Below are positions 53,604 through 61,880 of a DNA stretch of 64,000 nt, in pieces (position 1 is the first letter of the stretch; every line of letters begins with the position of its first letter). Where the stretch lies: positions 1-64,000 of the forward strand of contig NZ_JAGGPF010000003.1 in the NCBI RefSeq assembly GCF_018613935.1, in the 5' to 3' direction. The translations under genes were made by a program, and so were the position numbers. Source of the DNA: Agromyces sp. ISL-38. Lineage in GTDB: Bacteria > Actinomycetota > Actinomycetes > Actinomycetales > Microbacteriaceae. The notes beneath the pieces are model-generated. The model saw only the letters and a program-made list of their open reading frames with translations. It was not told the origin of the DNA and did no database searches.

Positions 53604-54086
53604 ATGACGAACCAGGGACGCCCAACAGGGCATCGCCCGGCGCAGCTCGACGAGGTGTCGAAGGCGATCATCGAGCAGCTCCAGGCCGACGGTCGGCGCT
53701 CGTATGCCGACATCGGCAAGGCGGTCGGCCTCTCGGAGGCCGCTGTTCGCCAGCGCGTGCAACGGCTCACCGAGTCGGGCGTGATGCAGATCGTCGCCGT
53801 GACCGACCCGATGCAACTCGGGTTCACCCGGCAGGCGATGATCGGCATCCGCGTCGCGGGCGACACCCGGGTGATCGCCGAGCAGCTCGCCGAGATCCCC
53901 GAGATCGACTACGTCGTGCTCACCGCCGGCAGCTTCGACCTGCTCGCCGAGGTCGTGTGCGAGAACGACGAAGAGCTCATCACCCTCTTGAATTCGCGCA
54001 TCCGCACACTCGAGGGCGTGCAGACGACCGAGACGTTCGTCTACTTGAAGCTCCAGAAGCAGTTCTACAACTGGGGCACTCGCTGA
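53604..54086 (+). CDS. Lrp/AsnC-family regulator
   Basis: A 160-residue regulator. The N-terminal HTH is LDEVSKAIIEQLQADGRRSY followed by IGKAVGLSEAAVRQRVQRL; the C-terminal RAM domain (QAMIGIRVAGDTRVIAEQLAEI, VVLTAGSFDLLAEVV) binds amino acids. CACAAT lies 6 bases before the ATG at 53604, a probable leaderless start. The aminotransferase begins 12 bases downstream, so the regulator probably controls this amine-catabolic operon. Divergent from the FHA gene across 230 bases. Confidence 0.9.
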   Translation: MTNQGRPTGHRPAQLDEVSKAIIEQLQADGRRSYADIGKAVGLSEAAVRQRVQRLTESGVMQIVAVTDPMQLGFTRQAMIGIRVAGDTRVIAEQLAEIPEIDYVVLTAGSFDLLAEVVCENDEELITLLNSRIRTLEGVQTTETFVYLKLQKQFYNWGTR

Positions 54087-54098
54087 GAAGGGAACACC

Positions 54099-55517
54099 AT
54101 GACCGACACGGTCACTGACCAGGCCGCGCCGGCCTACACGGCCTCCGACAACGCCGCGCTGCAACAGAAGGCGAAAGACCACCTCTGGATGCACTTCGCG
54201 CGGCAGTCGACCATGGAGACCTCGGGCGTGCCGATCATCACGCGCGGCGAGGGTCACCATATCTTCGACATCGAGGGGCGCAAGTACTTCGACGGCTTGT
54301 CGGGCCTGTTCGTCGTCAACGCGGGACACGGCCGCGCCCGCCTCGCCGAGGTCGCGGCGAAGCAAGCGGAGCAGCTCGCGTTCTTCCCGATCTGGTCGTA
54401 CGCGCATCCAGCGGCGATCGAGCTCGCCGACCGCCTCGCCGGCTATGCGCCCGGCGACCTCAACCGGGTGTTCTTCTCCACCGGCGGAGGCGAGGCGGTG
54501 GAGACGGCCTTCAAGCTCGCGAAGTACTACTGGAAGCTGAAGGGTCGCCCCACCAAGCACAAGGTCATCTCGCGCTCGGTCGCCTACCACGGCACGCCGC
54601 AGGGTGCGCTCGCGATCACTGGCATCCCGGCGATGAAGGAGATGTTCGAGCCGATCACGCCGGGCGGGTTCCGGGTGCCGAACACCAACTTCTATCGCGC
54701 GGCCGAGGTCGGTGCGCCCGCCGACGACCTCGAGGCGTTCGGCCTGTGGGCCGCGAACCGCATCGAGGAGATGATCCTCTTCGAAGGACCCGAGACGGTG
54801 GCCGCGGTCTTCCTCGAGCCGGTGCAGAACTCGGGCGGATGCTTCCCACCGCCCCCCGGGTACTTCCGCCGGGTCCGCGAGATCTGCGACCAGTACGACG
54901 TGCTGCTCGTCTCCGACGAGGTCATCTGCGCGTTCGGCCGCATCGGTCACATGTTCGCGTGCGACGCCTACGGCTACGTTCCCGACATGATCACGTGCGC
55001 GAAGGCGATGACGTCGGGCTACTCCCCCATCGGCGCGACGATCGTCTCCGAGAAGCTCTACGAGCCGTTCTCGAAGGGCACGACGTCGTTCTACCACGGG
55101 TACACGTTCGGCGGGCATCCCGTCTCGGCCGCGGTCGCGCTCGAGAACCTCGACATCTTCGAGGAGGAGGGCCTCAACGAACGGGTGCGTGAGAACTCGC
55201 CGCTCTTCCGCGCCGAGCTCGAGAAGCTGCTCGACCTCCCCATCGTCGGCGACGTTCGCGGCGACGGGTACTTCTTCGGCATCGAGCTCGTGAAAGACAC
55301 GGCCACGCGCGAGACATTCAACGACGACGAGTCCGAGCGGCTGCTGCGCGGGTTCCTGTCGAAGGCGCTCTTCGACGCGGGCCTGTACTGCCGCGCCGAC
55401 GACCGAGGCGATCCCGTGATCCAGCTCGCGCCGCCGCTCACGATCGGCGTGCCCGAGTTCCAGGAGATCGAGCAGATCCTCCGTAACGTCCTCACCGAAG
55501 CCTCGAACCGACTCTGA
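54099..55517 (+). CDS. Class III aminotransferase, putrescine-pyruvate type
   Basis: A 472-residue PLP enzyme. The PLP Lys is in MITCAKAMTSGYSPIGA, the Asp in LLVSDEVICAFGRIG, and the family N-terminus HLWMHFARQSTMETSGVPIITRGEG matches SpuC-like and related omega-amine:pyruvate aminotransferases. Substrate is inferred from the adjoining amine oxidase and Lrp regulator: putrescine or another diamine. AAGGGA precedes the ATG. The stop overlaps the next start as TGATG. Confidence 0.88.
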   Translation: MTDTVTDQAAPAYTASDNAALQQKAKDHLWMHFARQSTMETSGVPIITRGEGHHIFDIEGRKYFDGLSGLFVVNAGHGRARLAEVAAKQAEQLAFFPIWSYAHPAAIELADRLAGYAPGDLNRVFFSTGGGEAVETAFKLAKYYWKLKGRPTKHKVISRSVAYHGTPQGALAITGIPAMKEMFEPITPGGFRVPNTNFYRAAEVGAPADDLEAFGLWAANRIEEMILFEGPETVAAVFLEPVQNSGGCFPPPPGYFRRVREICDQYDVLLVSDEVICAFGRIGHMFACDAYGYVPDMITCAKAMTSGYSPIGATIVSEKLYEPFSKGTTSFYHGYTFGGHPVSAAVALENLDIFEEEGLNERVRENSPLFRAELEKLLDLPIVGDVRGDGYFFGIELVKDTATRETFNDDESERLLRGFLSKALFDAGLYCRADDRGDPVIQLAPPLTIGVPEFQEIEQILRNVLTEASNRL

Positions 55518-56965
55518 TGCGCCGGCCGGGCACTTCGGTGCCGGATGCCTCACCCGACGCCTACCGCCGGGTGAGCTTCTGGCTCGACGACCTCGCCGCC
55601 TCGGGCACCGACGACCTGCGACCGCGCGCCCCGCTCACGACGAGCGCGCGATTCGATGTCTGCCTCATCGGAGGTGGTCTCACAGCGCTCTGGACCGCGT
55701 ATTCGCTCGCGAAGGCGGATCCCGACCTGCGGATCGCCGTGCTCGAGCGCGATATCGCCGGATTCGGGGCATCCGGCCGCAACGGAGGCTGGTGCTCGGC
55801 TCTGTTCCCTCGTTCGGCCTCCTCGCTCGAACGCGAGCACGGCTACGATGCCGCGATTGCGATGCGCCGGGCGATGATCGAGACGGTCGGCGAGGTCGGC
55901 CGCGTGGCCGAACTCGAGGGCATCGAGTGCGACTTCGTGCAGGGCGGCACACTCGTGTTCGCACGCAGCGACGCCCAGCGCGAACTCGCTCGGGCGGAGA
56001 TCGAGGAGGGGAGGCGCTTCGGCGTCGATCGGCTCGAATACTGGGACGAGCGCACGATCGCGTCGCGTTTCGGCGTGCCGGGATCCGGCGATCGCGGCCC
56101 GTTGGCGATGTTCGACCCGTCGTGTGCGCGAGTGCATCCGGGCAAGCTCGTGCGCGGGCTCGCCCGGGTCGCGGAATCGCTCGGGGTGGCGGTCTTCGAG
56201 CGCACCGAGGTCATCGACTGGTCCGCCGGGCGGGTGCGCTTTCGCGCCCTCGACGACGGAGGTGAGGGCACGGTCGCCGCGCGCCACATCATCGTGGCCA
56301 CCGAGGGGTACGGAGCCCGGTTGCCACGCGTGCGGCGGCGCATCCTCCCCCTCTACTCGCTCATGATCGCGACCGAGCCGCTCCCCGAGGCGACGTGGGA
56401 TGAGATCGGCCTCGAGCACGGCCAGACCTTCAGCGACTACCGGCACCTCCTCGTCTACGGGCAGCGCACCGCCGACAACCGGTTCGCGTTCGGAGGTCGC
56501 GGCGCCCGCTATCACTGGGGCAGCGCGGTCGATCCGGCCTTCGAGCGGGTCGACGAGGTATTCGGCCACTTGCACGAGACGCTCCGAGAGTTCTTCCCGG
56601 CGATGGGTGACGCTCGCGTCACCCATCGCTGGGGAGGGCCCCTCGGCGTCGCGCGCGACTGGCATCCGACCGCGAGCTACAACCCCAAGACCGGCGTCGG
56701 ACTCGCGGGCGGCTATGTCGGCGACGGGCTCTCCACGACGAACCTGGCCGGCCGCACGCTCGCCGACCTGGTGCTCGGGCGCGACACGGAGCTCACCCGC
56801 CTCCCCTGGGTGAACCACCGCTCTCCGCTCTGGGAGCCGGAGCCCCTGCGATACGTCGGTGCCAACCTCGGGATCCTCGGCATGCGATTCGCCGACACCG
56901 AGGAGCGCTACACCGGCCGGCCGTCGCTCACGGCCCGGATGCTCGCACCGCTCACCGGTCACTGA
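55517..56965 (+). CDS. FAD-dependent amine oxidase, gamma-glutamylputrescine oxidase-like
   Basis: A 482-residue DAO-family flavoprotein. FAD binding: FDVCLIGGGLTALWTAYSLAKADPDLRIAVLERD. FGASGRNGGWCSALFP is typical of the PuuB/OrdL group. C-terminal VGLAGGYVGDGLSTTNLAGRTLADLV closes the FAD site. It starts within the aminotransferase stop codon, so the two are coupled. Oxidation of an amine or glutamyl-amine intermediate is inferred from family and context. Confidence 0.85.
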   Translation: MRRPGTSVPDASPDAYRRVSFWLDDLAASGTDDLRPRAPLTTSARFDVCLIGGGLTALWTAYSLAKADPDLRIAVLERDIAGFGASGRNGGWCSALFPRSASSLEREHGYDAAIAMRRAMIETVGEVGRVAELEGIECDFVQGGTLVFARSDAQRELARAEIEEGRRFGVDRLEYWDERTIASRFGVPGSGDRGPLAMFDPSCARVHPGKLVRGLARVAESLGVAVFERTEVIDWSAGRVRFRALDDGGEGTVAARHIIVATEGYGARLPRVRRRILPLYSLMIATEPLPEATWDEIGLEHGQTFSDYRHLLVYGQRTADNRFAFGGRGARYHWGSAVDPAFERVDEVFGHLHETLREFFPAMGDARVTHRWGGPLGVARDWHPTASYNPKTGVGLAGGYVGDGLSTTNLAGRTLADLVLGRDTELTRLPWVNHRSPLWEPEPLRYVGANLGILGMRFADTEERYTGRPSLTARMLAPLTGH

Positions 56966-56993
56966 GCCCGGCCATTCGGTACGCGCCCTCCTC

Positions 56994-58172
56994 TCAACGG
57001 CGATCCGCCGTGCCGTCCGGGCGTTCAGGAGCTCCGAACGCCCACTCGGGCAGTGCACCGCTGCCGATGAAGGAATGCAGCAGGCTCGCCATCGGATGCG
57101 CGGGCTCCGCCTCGAGCGCGAGGTCGATGAACGCGCCCGCCGCCGATCCGCGCCCGAGTGACCACGCGAGCCACGCAGCGATGCACAGCGGCCCCGTCCG
57201 CAGCTCCTGCGGCGCATTCGCGATCAGGGGACGGAGCAGGGCGAGCGCCCGTTCGACCCTGCGACGATCGGGGCGGAGCGTCGACTGCCCGAGCATCAGC
57301 CGCATGAGCAACTCGGAGACCTCGTCGGTCTCGGCCTCGGCGATCTCACGTCGAACAAGCTCGTCCATCGTCTCGCCGCTCCGATCGGCACGCTCCGCGC
57401 TCGCCATCGCGTCGTCGTATGCCGCCTCGCCGACCACGACGCCGAACGCGATCTGCAGCATCATCACGTCGCGGAGCGGCGGACGCGATGCCAAGTGGAG
57501 GAACCACGCGAGTCGGACCGCCGGGTGTTTCACCCCGGAACGCGCGACGAGCGATTCGACGAGCTCGACCGGGTCGACGTTTCGCCCGAGCCGCACGATC
57601 GCCGCCTCGGCGCGGTCCTGCGCCTCGAACGCGGATATCGCCCCAGCGATCGCCGCAGCCATCTTCGGGTCGGCTTCCGGCAGTTCGCCGGCCGCTCCGG
57701 GCGAGGCCAGCACCTCCACCTCCTCGGGCGCCAGTCGGGTGACCGGGCTCTCGTCGATGAGCGCGAGGGGGTGCCCCGCCGCGGGCGCCTTCGGATCGAG
57801 GATCGATGTCCACGCGTCGGCCGCTCGGCACAGTGCGTCCCGCACGAGGAACCCGGCCTCCTCGGTTCGCTTCACGAGGAGACCGAGCAGTGCGCGTTCG
57901 GGCACGCCTCGAGCGCCCGCGAACGTGGCATCGGTGTAGACGACCGGCACGACCGCATCGACGCCGGGCATCCGGCAGAGCGTGCCGACGATCGCGGACA
58001 CGAGGGTGGAGCGGTCGCGCGCCCGCCTCGGCAGGTCGTGGCGAAGCACACCGATCGTGCGATTGCCGTGGAAGGCGACGCAGACGATCGAGCGTTCAGG
58101 TCGGAAGCCCGCGAGCGTGGGAACGAGGGCCAGAAAGTCGTGCGCCGCCTCGGCGCGGATGATCGTCGTCAT
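56994..58172 (-). CDS. DUF4192-family protein
   Basis: A 392-residue actinobacterial protein of unknown function. The family signature is at the N-terminus, MTTIIRAEAAHDFLALVPTLAGFRPERSIVCVAF, followed by VVPVVYTDATFAG. No membrane segment. The C-terminal half is helical and TPR-like. The ATG at 58172 is chosen to match the family start; CACGCT lies 6 bases upstream. Stands alone. Confidence 0.8.
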   Translation of the reverse strand: MTTIIRAEAAHDFLALVPTLAGFRPERSIVCVAFHGNRTIGVLRHDLPRRARDRSTLVSAIVGTLCRMPGVDAVVPVVYTDATFAGARGVPERALLGLLVKRTEEAGFLVRDALCRAADAWTSILDPKAPAAGHPLALIDESPVTRLAPEEVEVLASPGAAGELPEADPKMAAAIAGAISAFEAQDRAEAAIVRLGRNVDPVELVESLVARSGVKHPAVRLAWFLHLASRPPLRDVMMLQIAFGVVVGEAAYDDAMASAERADRSGETMDELVRREIAEAETDEVSELLMRLMLGQSTLRPDRRRVERALALLRPLIANAPQELRTGPLCIAAWLAWSLGRGSAAGAFIDLALEAEPAHPMASLLHSFIGSGALPEWAFGAPERPDGTADRR

Positions 58173-58209
58173 GGCCACAGCGTGGCTGTGCGGCATCCGG
58201 TCGGTGCCG

Positions 58210-58235
58210 GCATCCGTTCAGATGGTGACGGATGC
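58210..58235 (-). terminator. Hairpin after the aldo/keto reductase gene
   Basis: GCATCCGT (58210-58217) and ACGGATGC (58228-58235) form a perfect 8-base stem around a 10-base loop, 28 bases past the reductase stop on the minus strand. Confidence 0.55.
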
Positions 58236-58262
58236 GGCGGCAGGCGGCATGTCGAGGAAGAG

Positions 58263-59231
58263 TCAGCGAACCGCGAAGAGCTCCGACACGTCGGCGACGT
58301 CGCGTGCACTCGGCTGCCATGCCCCGCCGGCCGCGGCGTTCTGCCGCACCTGCTCGGCTGAGGTCGCGCCGGCGATCACGCTCGAGAGTGCAGGCTGTGC
58401 GAGCAGCCAGCCGAAGGTCGCCTCGAGCATGGTGATGCCGCGCTCGTCGGCGAAGGCGCGATACCGGTCGAGCACGTCCCACGGCGCCTGCTCGACGAGG
58501 TGCGGCCGCTGGCGCATGATGCGCGTGTCGGCCGGGAGGTCGTCTCGGCGGAACTTGCCGGTGAGCAGCCCGTTCTGCAGCGGGAAGTACGGGAGGAACC
58601 CGACGCCGAGCCGTTCGGCGGCCGGCAGGATCTCGGCCTCCGCGCCTCGGACGAAGAGGTTGTACTCGTTCTGCGCCGAGATGAAGCGCGCCGTGCCGAG
58701 TTCGCGCGCGACGAACTCGGCTTCCGCGAGCTGCCAGCCGGCGAAGTTCGAATGCCCGATGTAACGCACCTTGCCTTCGCGTACCAAGTCGTCGAGGGCT
58801 TTGAGCGTCTCCTCGACCGGCGTCAGCGGGTCGGGGGTGTGCAATTGGTAGAGGTCGATCCAGTCCGTGCCGAGTCGGCGCAGCGATCCCTCGATCGCGA
58901 GGCGCACGTACCGACGGGAACCACGCGCGCCCCACGACGGCAGCGGCGACCCGATCGAGGAGTGCCCGAACTTGGTGGCGATCACGACCTCGTCGCGGCG
59001 TCCGCGCAGGGCTCTGCCGAGGAGCGTCTCGCTGAGACCGTACTCCTTGCCGTAGACATCGGCGGTGTCGATGAAGTTCACGCCGGCGTCGAGCGCAGCG
59101 TGCACGACGGCGTCGGTGCCGCTCTGCGATTCGGTCGCCGTGCCGGCGCGCCCGAAATTGTTGCCGCCCAGCCCCACGGCCGAGACGCGGAGGCCTGAGC
59201 GGCCGAGGGAACGGTAGGCGAGGTCGGTCAT
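58263..59231 (-). CDS. Aldo/keto reductase
   Basis: A 322-residue NADPH-dependent oxidoreductase of the AKR superfamily (YghZ/L-glyceraldehyde reductase-like branch). The catalytic Asp and Tyr are in NFIDTADVYGKEYGLSE, the Lys in VVIATKFGHSS, and the His in YQLHTPDPLTP. The C-terminal VIAGATSAEQVRQNAAA binds the cofactor. TAGTCT lies 6 bases before the ATG. Substrate unknown. Confidence 0.88.
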   Translation of the reverse strand: MTDLAYRSLGRSGLRVSAVGLGGNNFGRAGTATESQSGTDAVVHAALDAGVNFIDTADVYGKEYGLSETLLGRALRGRRDEVVIATKFGHSSIGSPLPSWGARGSRRYVRLAIEGSLRRLGTDWIDLYQLHTPDPLTPVEETLKALDDLVREGKVRYIGHSNFAGWQLAEAEFVARELGTARFISAQNEYNLFVRGAEAEILPAAERLGVGFLPYFPLQNGLLTGKFRRDDLPADTRIMRQRPHLVEQAPWDVLDRYRAFADERGITMLEATFGWLLAQPALSSVIAGATSAEQVRQNAAAGGAWQPSARDVADVSELFAVR

Positions 59232-59237
59232 CCCTCC

Positions 59238-59243
59238 AGACTA
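59238..59243 (-). promoter_or_regulatory. -10 box of a leaderless promoter for the aldo/keto reductase
   Basis: TAGTCT on the minus strand, 6 bases (GGAGGG), then the ATG at 59231. Confidence 0.55.
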
Positions 59244-59371
59244 GGCCGCGAGAGCCGCGCGTTCTCGCCCGGGAATGCGTGTGCTGGCACTCCACTCGTC
59301 CTCCCCAACCGGGCCTTCGCGGCCGCTCACGCGATGTCTGATTTCCGCGAGCCGGTGACGGATGCCGCGGC

Positions 59372-59377
59372 TACGCT
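59372..59377 (+). promoter_or_regulatory. -10 box of a leaderless promoter for ogt-tag
   Basis: TACGCT, 6 bases (CGAATC), then the ATG at 59384; no ribosome site. Confidence 0.6.
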
Positions 59378-59383
59378 CGAATC

Positions 59384-59875
59384 ATGACCAACGTGTTCCT
59401 CATCCGCCTCGACAGCCCGATCGGCCGCATCGAGCTGGTCGCCGACGCCGACGCCGTGATCGGGCTCTCGATCGCGCGCGGCGGCGTGCTCCCCCACGAC
59501 GACGAGCCCGAACGCTCCAATTCCGTGCTCGAGTCCGCCCGTTCCCAGCTGCTGGAGTACTTCGCAGGCCAGCGCACCGACTTCGACATCCCGGTCCGCC
59601 TCACCGGCACACCGTTCCAGGAGGCCGTCTGGGCCGAACTCGAGCGACTCGGCTGGGGCGAGGCGATCTCCTACGGCGCGCTCGCGGCCGCTGTCGGCAA
59701 GCCGGGTTCCGCGCGCGCAATCGGAGGCGCGGTCGGGGCGAACCCCGTGCCGATCATCGTCGGGTGCCACCGCGTGCTCGCCTCTGACGGCCGCATCACC
59801 GGCTACTCGGGCGGCGACGGCATCCCCACCAAACTGTGGCTGCTCGGCCACGAGCAAATCGGCTTCGCGGCGTGA
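59384..59875 (+). CDS. ogt: Methylated-DNA--protein-cysteine methyltransferase
   Basis: A 163-residue suicide repair protein that removes O6-alkyl groups from guanine. The C-terminal domain shows GTPFQEAVWAELERLGWGEAISYGALA, the Asn of GANPVPI and the active Cys in IIVGCHRVLASDGRITGYSGG. The residue before the Cys is Gly where Pro (PCHR) is usual. The stop overlaps the start of tag (GTGA), making a two-gene alkylation-repair operon. Confidence 0.92.
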   Translation: MTNVFLIRLDSPIGRIELVADADAVIGLSIARGGVLPHDDEPERSNSVLESARSQLLEYFAGQRTDFDIPVRLTGTPFQEAVWAELERLGWGEAISYGALAAAVGKPGSARAIGGAVGANPVPIIVGCHRVLASDGRITGYSGGDGIPTKLWLLGHEQIGFAA

Positions 59876-60477
59876 GCGTCATTCCACGCCCCGAACTCAT
59901 GCTCGGCGACGACGGCCTCACCCGATGTGGCTGGGGTGCGTTCGACTCCGAGTACCGCAGGTACCACGACGAGGAGTGGGGCGCTCCGCAGCACGACGAG
60001 GCGCGGCTCTTCGAGAAGGTGTGTCTCGAGGGCTTCCAAGCCGGTCTCTCCTGGATCACGATCCTTCGCCGGCGCCCGGCATTCCGCGAGGTGTTCCACG
60101 GCTTCGATGTCGAACGGGTCGCGGCGATGGATGAGTCCGACGTCGAGCGGCTGCTCGGCGACGCCCGCATCATCCGCCACCGCGGCAAGATCGAGGCGAC
60201 GATCCAGAACGCGCGAGCCACGCTCGCCCTCGACAAGCCGCTCGACGAGTTGCTCTGGAGTTTCGCGCCGCCGCCACGCGCCGCGCCGCCCACGACGTTT
60301 GCGGAGGTTCCCGCAACCACACCCGAGTCCGTGGCGCTCAGCAAAGAGCTCCGCAAGCGCGGCTATCGATTCGTGGGGCCCACCACCATGTATGCACTCA
60401 TGCAGGCCACCGGAATCGTCGACGACCACCTCGGCGGGTGCTTCCGTGCGTCAGTGCCGTTCGAAGTCGCGCGCTGA
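59872..60477 (+). CDS. tag: DNA-3-methyladenine glycosylase I
   Basis: A 201-residue base-excision enzyme removing 3-methyladenine. RCGWGAFDSEYRRYHDEEWGAP holds the zinc Cys/His and the DNA-binding region, and FQAGLSWITILRRRPAFREVFHGFD is the family core; FVGPTTMYALMQATGIVDDHLGGC ends the domain with the remaining ligands. The GTG at 59872 overlaps the ogt stop. The 10-base tandem repeat begins inside its last codons. Confidence 0.94.
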   Translation: MSVIPRPELMLGDDGLTRCGWGAFDSEYRRYHDEEWGAPQHDEARLFEKVCLEGFQAGLSWITILRRRPAFREVFHGFDVERVAAMDESDVERLLGDARIIRHRGKIEATIQNARATLALDKPLDELLWSFAPPPRAAPPTTFAEVPATTPESVALSKELRKRGYRFVGPTTMYALMQATGIVDDHLGGCFRASVPFEVAR

Positions 60478-60500
60478 GCCGCGCTGAGCCGCGCTGAGCG
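60471..60500. repeat. Three tandem copies of a 10-bp unit at the tag stop codon
   Basis: GCGCTGAGCC is repeated three times (last copy GCGCTGAGCG). The tag stop TGA is in the first copy (60475-60477). Confidence 0.8.
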
Positions 60501-60539
60501 GAGCCTGCCCGTGATCTCCTCGACTCGCGTGGGCACTGG

Positions 60540-61298
60540 TCAGGCGACGAGCTCGAGCTCGAGCGGCGCACCGATCCGGTCCGACCCGAGTTCGAGGCGG
60601 AACCCCGCGCCACTGGCCCACTCGAGCAATCCGTGGATCGAGCGGAGCCGGGGTCGGTGCTCGAGGTACGCCCTCGCGAAGCGGCCCTTGGCGTTCTTGT
60701 TGAAGTGGTTGAGGGCGCGGCGCCGGCCACCGTCATCGACCGAGATGACGCGCACATACACGCTTCCGGGGCGCACAGGGGCGGGCCCGAGCTCGGTGTA
60801 CCCCTCCGAACGGAGGTCGACGATGAGTCCCTGCCGTGCGGCCAGCACCTCGCCGACGCGCTCTCGCCACACCTGCTTCAACCGGAGGCCTGGCAACCGC
60901 GAATCGTGCGAGAGCCGATACGCCGGAACCAGGTCGAGGGCCCCAACGAGGCCGAACATCGCCGAGTGCACGGCGAGATGCGACGCGGCGAACCTGCGCG
61001 CCCGGGCATCGAGGGTCGCAGCATCGAGCGCGTCGAAGAGCACCCCGGTGTAGCGGTCGATCGCCGGCATCGTCGGCGCCGATCGCAACACCCGGTTCCG
61101 GTCGACCTCCGCCGCCTGCCGTGGTCCGAGCTTGAGCGCGCGCATCGTCGCGTCGACGTCGGTCGCAAGTGCGACGGCGGCGTCGACGACCTCGGAACGC
61201 GCTGGTTCGAGCTCCGCGAATGAGAGCGCCGCGAGGTCGAGGCGCGAAGCGGTGCCACCGTCGCGCTTCGACTCCGACGGGGGCAGGATCAGGAGCAC
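60540..61298 (-). CDS. yaaA: Peroxide-stress protein YaaA (UPF0246/DUF328)
   Basis: A 252-residue YaaA-family protein; in E. coli YaaA limits free iron during peroxide stress and binds DNA. Landmarks: VLLILPPSESKRDGG at the start, APTMPAIDRYTGVLFDAL, IVDLRSEGY, and ALNHFNKNAKGRFARAYLE. The GTG at 61298 shares one base with the upstream kinase's TAG stop (TAGTG), so the two are coupled. Confidence 0.9.
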   Translation of the reverse strand: MLLILPPSESKRDGGTASRLDLAALSFAELEPARSEVVDAAVALATDVDATMRALKLGPRQAAEVDRNRVLRSAPTMPAIDRYTGVLFDALDAATLDARARRFAASHLAVHSAMFGLVGALDLVPAYRLSHDSRLPGLRLKQVWRERVGEVLAARQGLIVDLRSEGYTELGPAPVRPGSVYVRVISVDDGGRRRALNHFNKNAKGRFARAYLEHRPRLRSIHGLLEWASGAGFRLELGSDRIGAPLELELVA

Positions 61299-61870
61299 TA
61301 CGCCCCGATGAAGGCGAGCGCGGCGTCGACGTTCGATCCGAGCGATTCGATGCTGTCGATCGTGACTCGCGGCAACGCGGAAGACGGACCGGTCCACGCC
61401 GCGTAACCCTCGAGGCTCTGCTCGACAGCGCGCCACGTCGTCTCTTCGAGGTGCGGCAGACCTCGCTCGCGCTTCTCGAGACGCGCGCGATGCAGCGACT
61501 CGTCGGAACAGACCACTTCGATGACCCGCAGCCGCACGTCGGCACGTTCGGCGAGATCGCGCCACTGCAGGCGCGCCGCCTCAGCGGCGTTCACCGCGTC
61601 GACGATCACCGTGCGCCCCGAGTCGAGCTCCTTCTCGGCGATCTCCTCGGCCACGAGGTAGGCCGCGAGCCCGGTCGGCTGGTCGGCGTCGATCCCCGCT
61701 CGGAGGATTGCCGACTCGATGGGGTCGACGGACACGACCGTGGCGCCGAGGCGGGCTCCGACGATCTCAGCGATCGTCGATTTCCCGGCGCCCGGCAACC
61801 CCGCCATGACGATGAGCTGGGTGACACTCAGGTCACCGAACTGGCGGTCGATCGGCTGCTCCCCCGGCAT
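61298..61870 (-). CDS. P-loop kinase-like ATPase (AAA_33 type)
   Basis: A 190-residue P-loop protein with Walker A MAGLPGAGKSTIAEIVG and VIVDAVNAAEAARLQWRDLA, typical of small AAA_33 kinases related to gluconate or zeta-toxin-like kinases. Substrate unknown. ATG at 61870 with AGGTG upstream, 10 bases after the atpC stop; possibly read through from the ATP synthase operon. Confidence 0.75.
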   Translation of the reverse strand: MPGEQPIDRQFGDLSVTQLIVMAGLPGAGKSTIAEIVGARLGATVVSVDPIESAILRAGIDADQPTGLAAYLVAEEIAEKELDSGRTVIVDAVNAAEAARLQWRDLAERADVRLRVIEVVCSDESLHRARLEKRERGLPHLEETTWRAVEQSLEGYAAWTGPSSALPRVTIDSIESLGSNVDAALAFIGA

Positions 61871-61880
61871 CCGTCACCTC

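Noticed and set aside
53316-55553. Minus-strand frame of about 745 codons over the aminotransferase
   Set aside because: Antisense to the regulator and aminotransferase genes, which have clear motifs.
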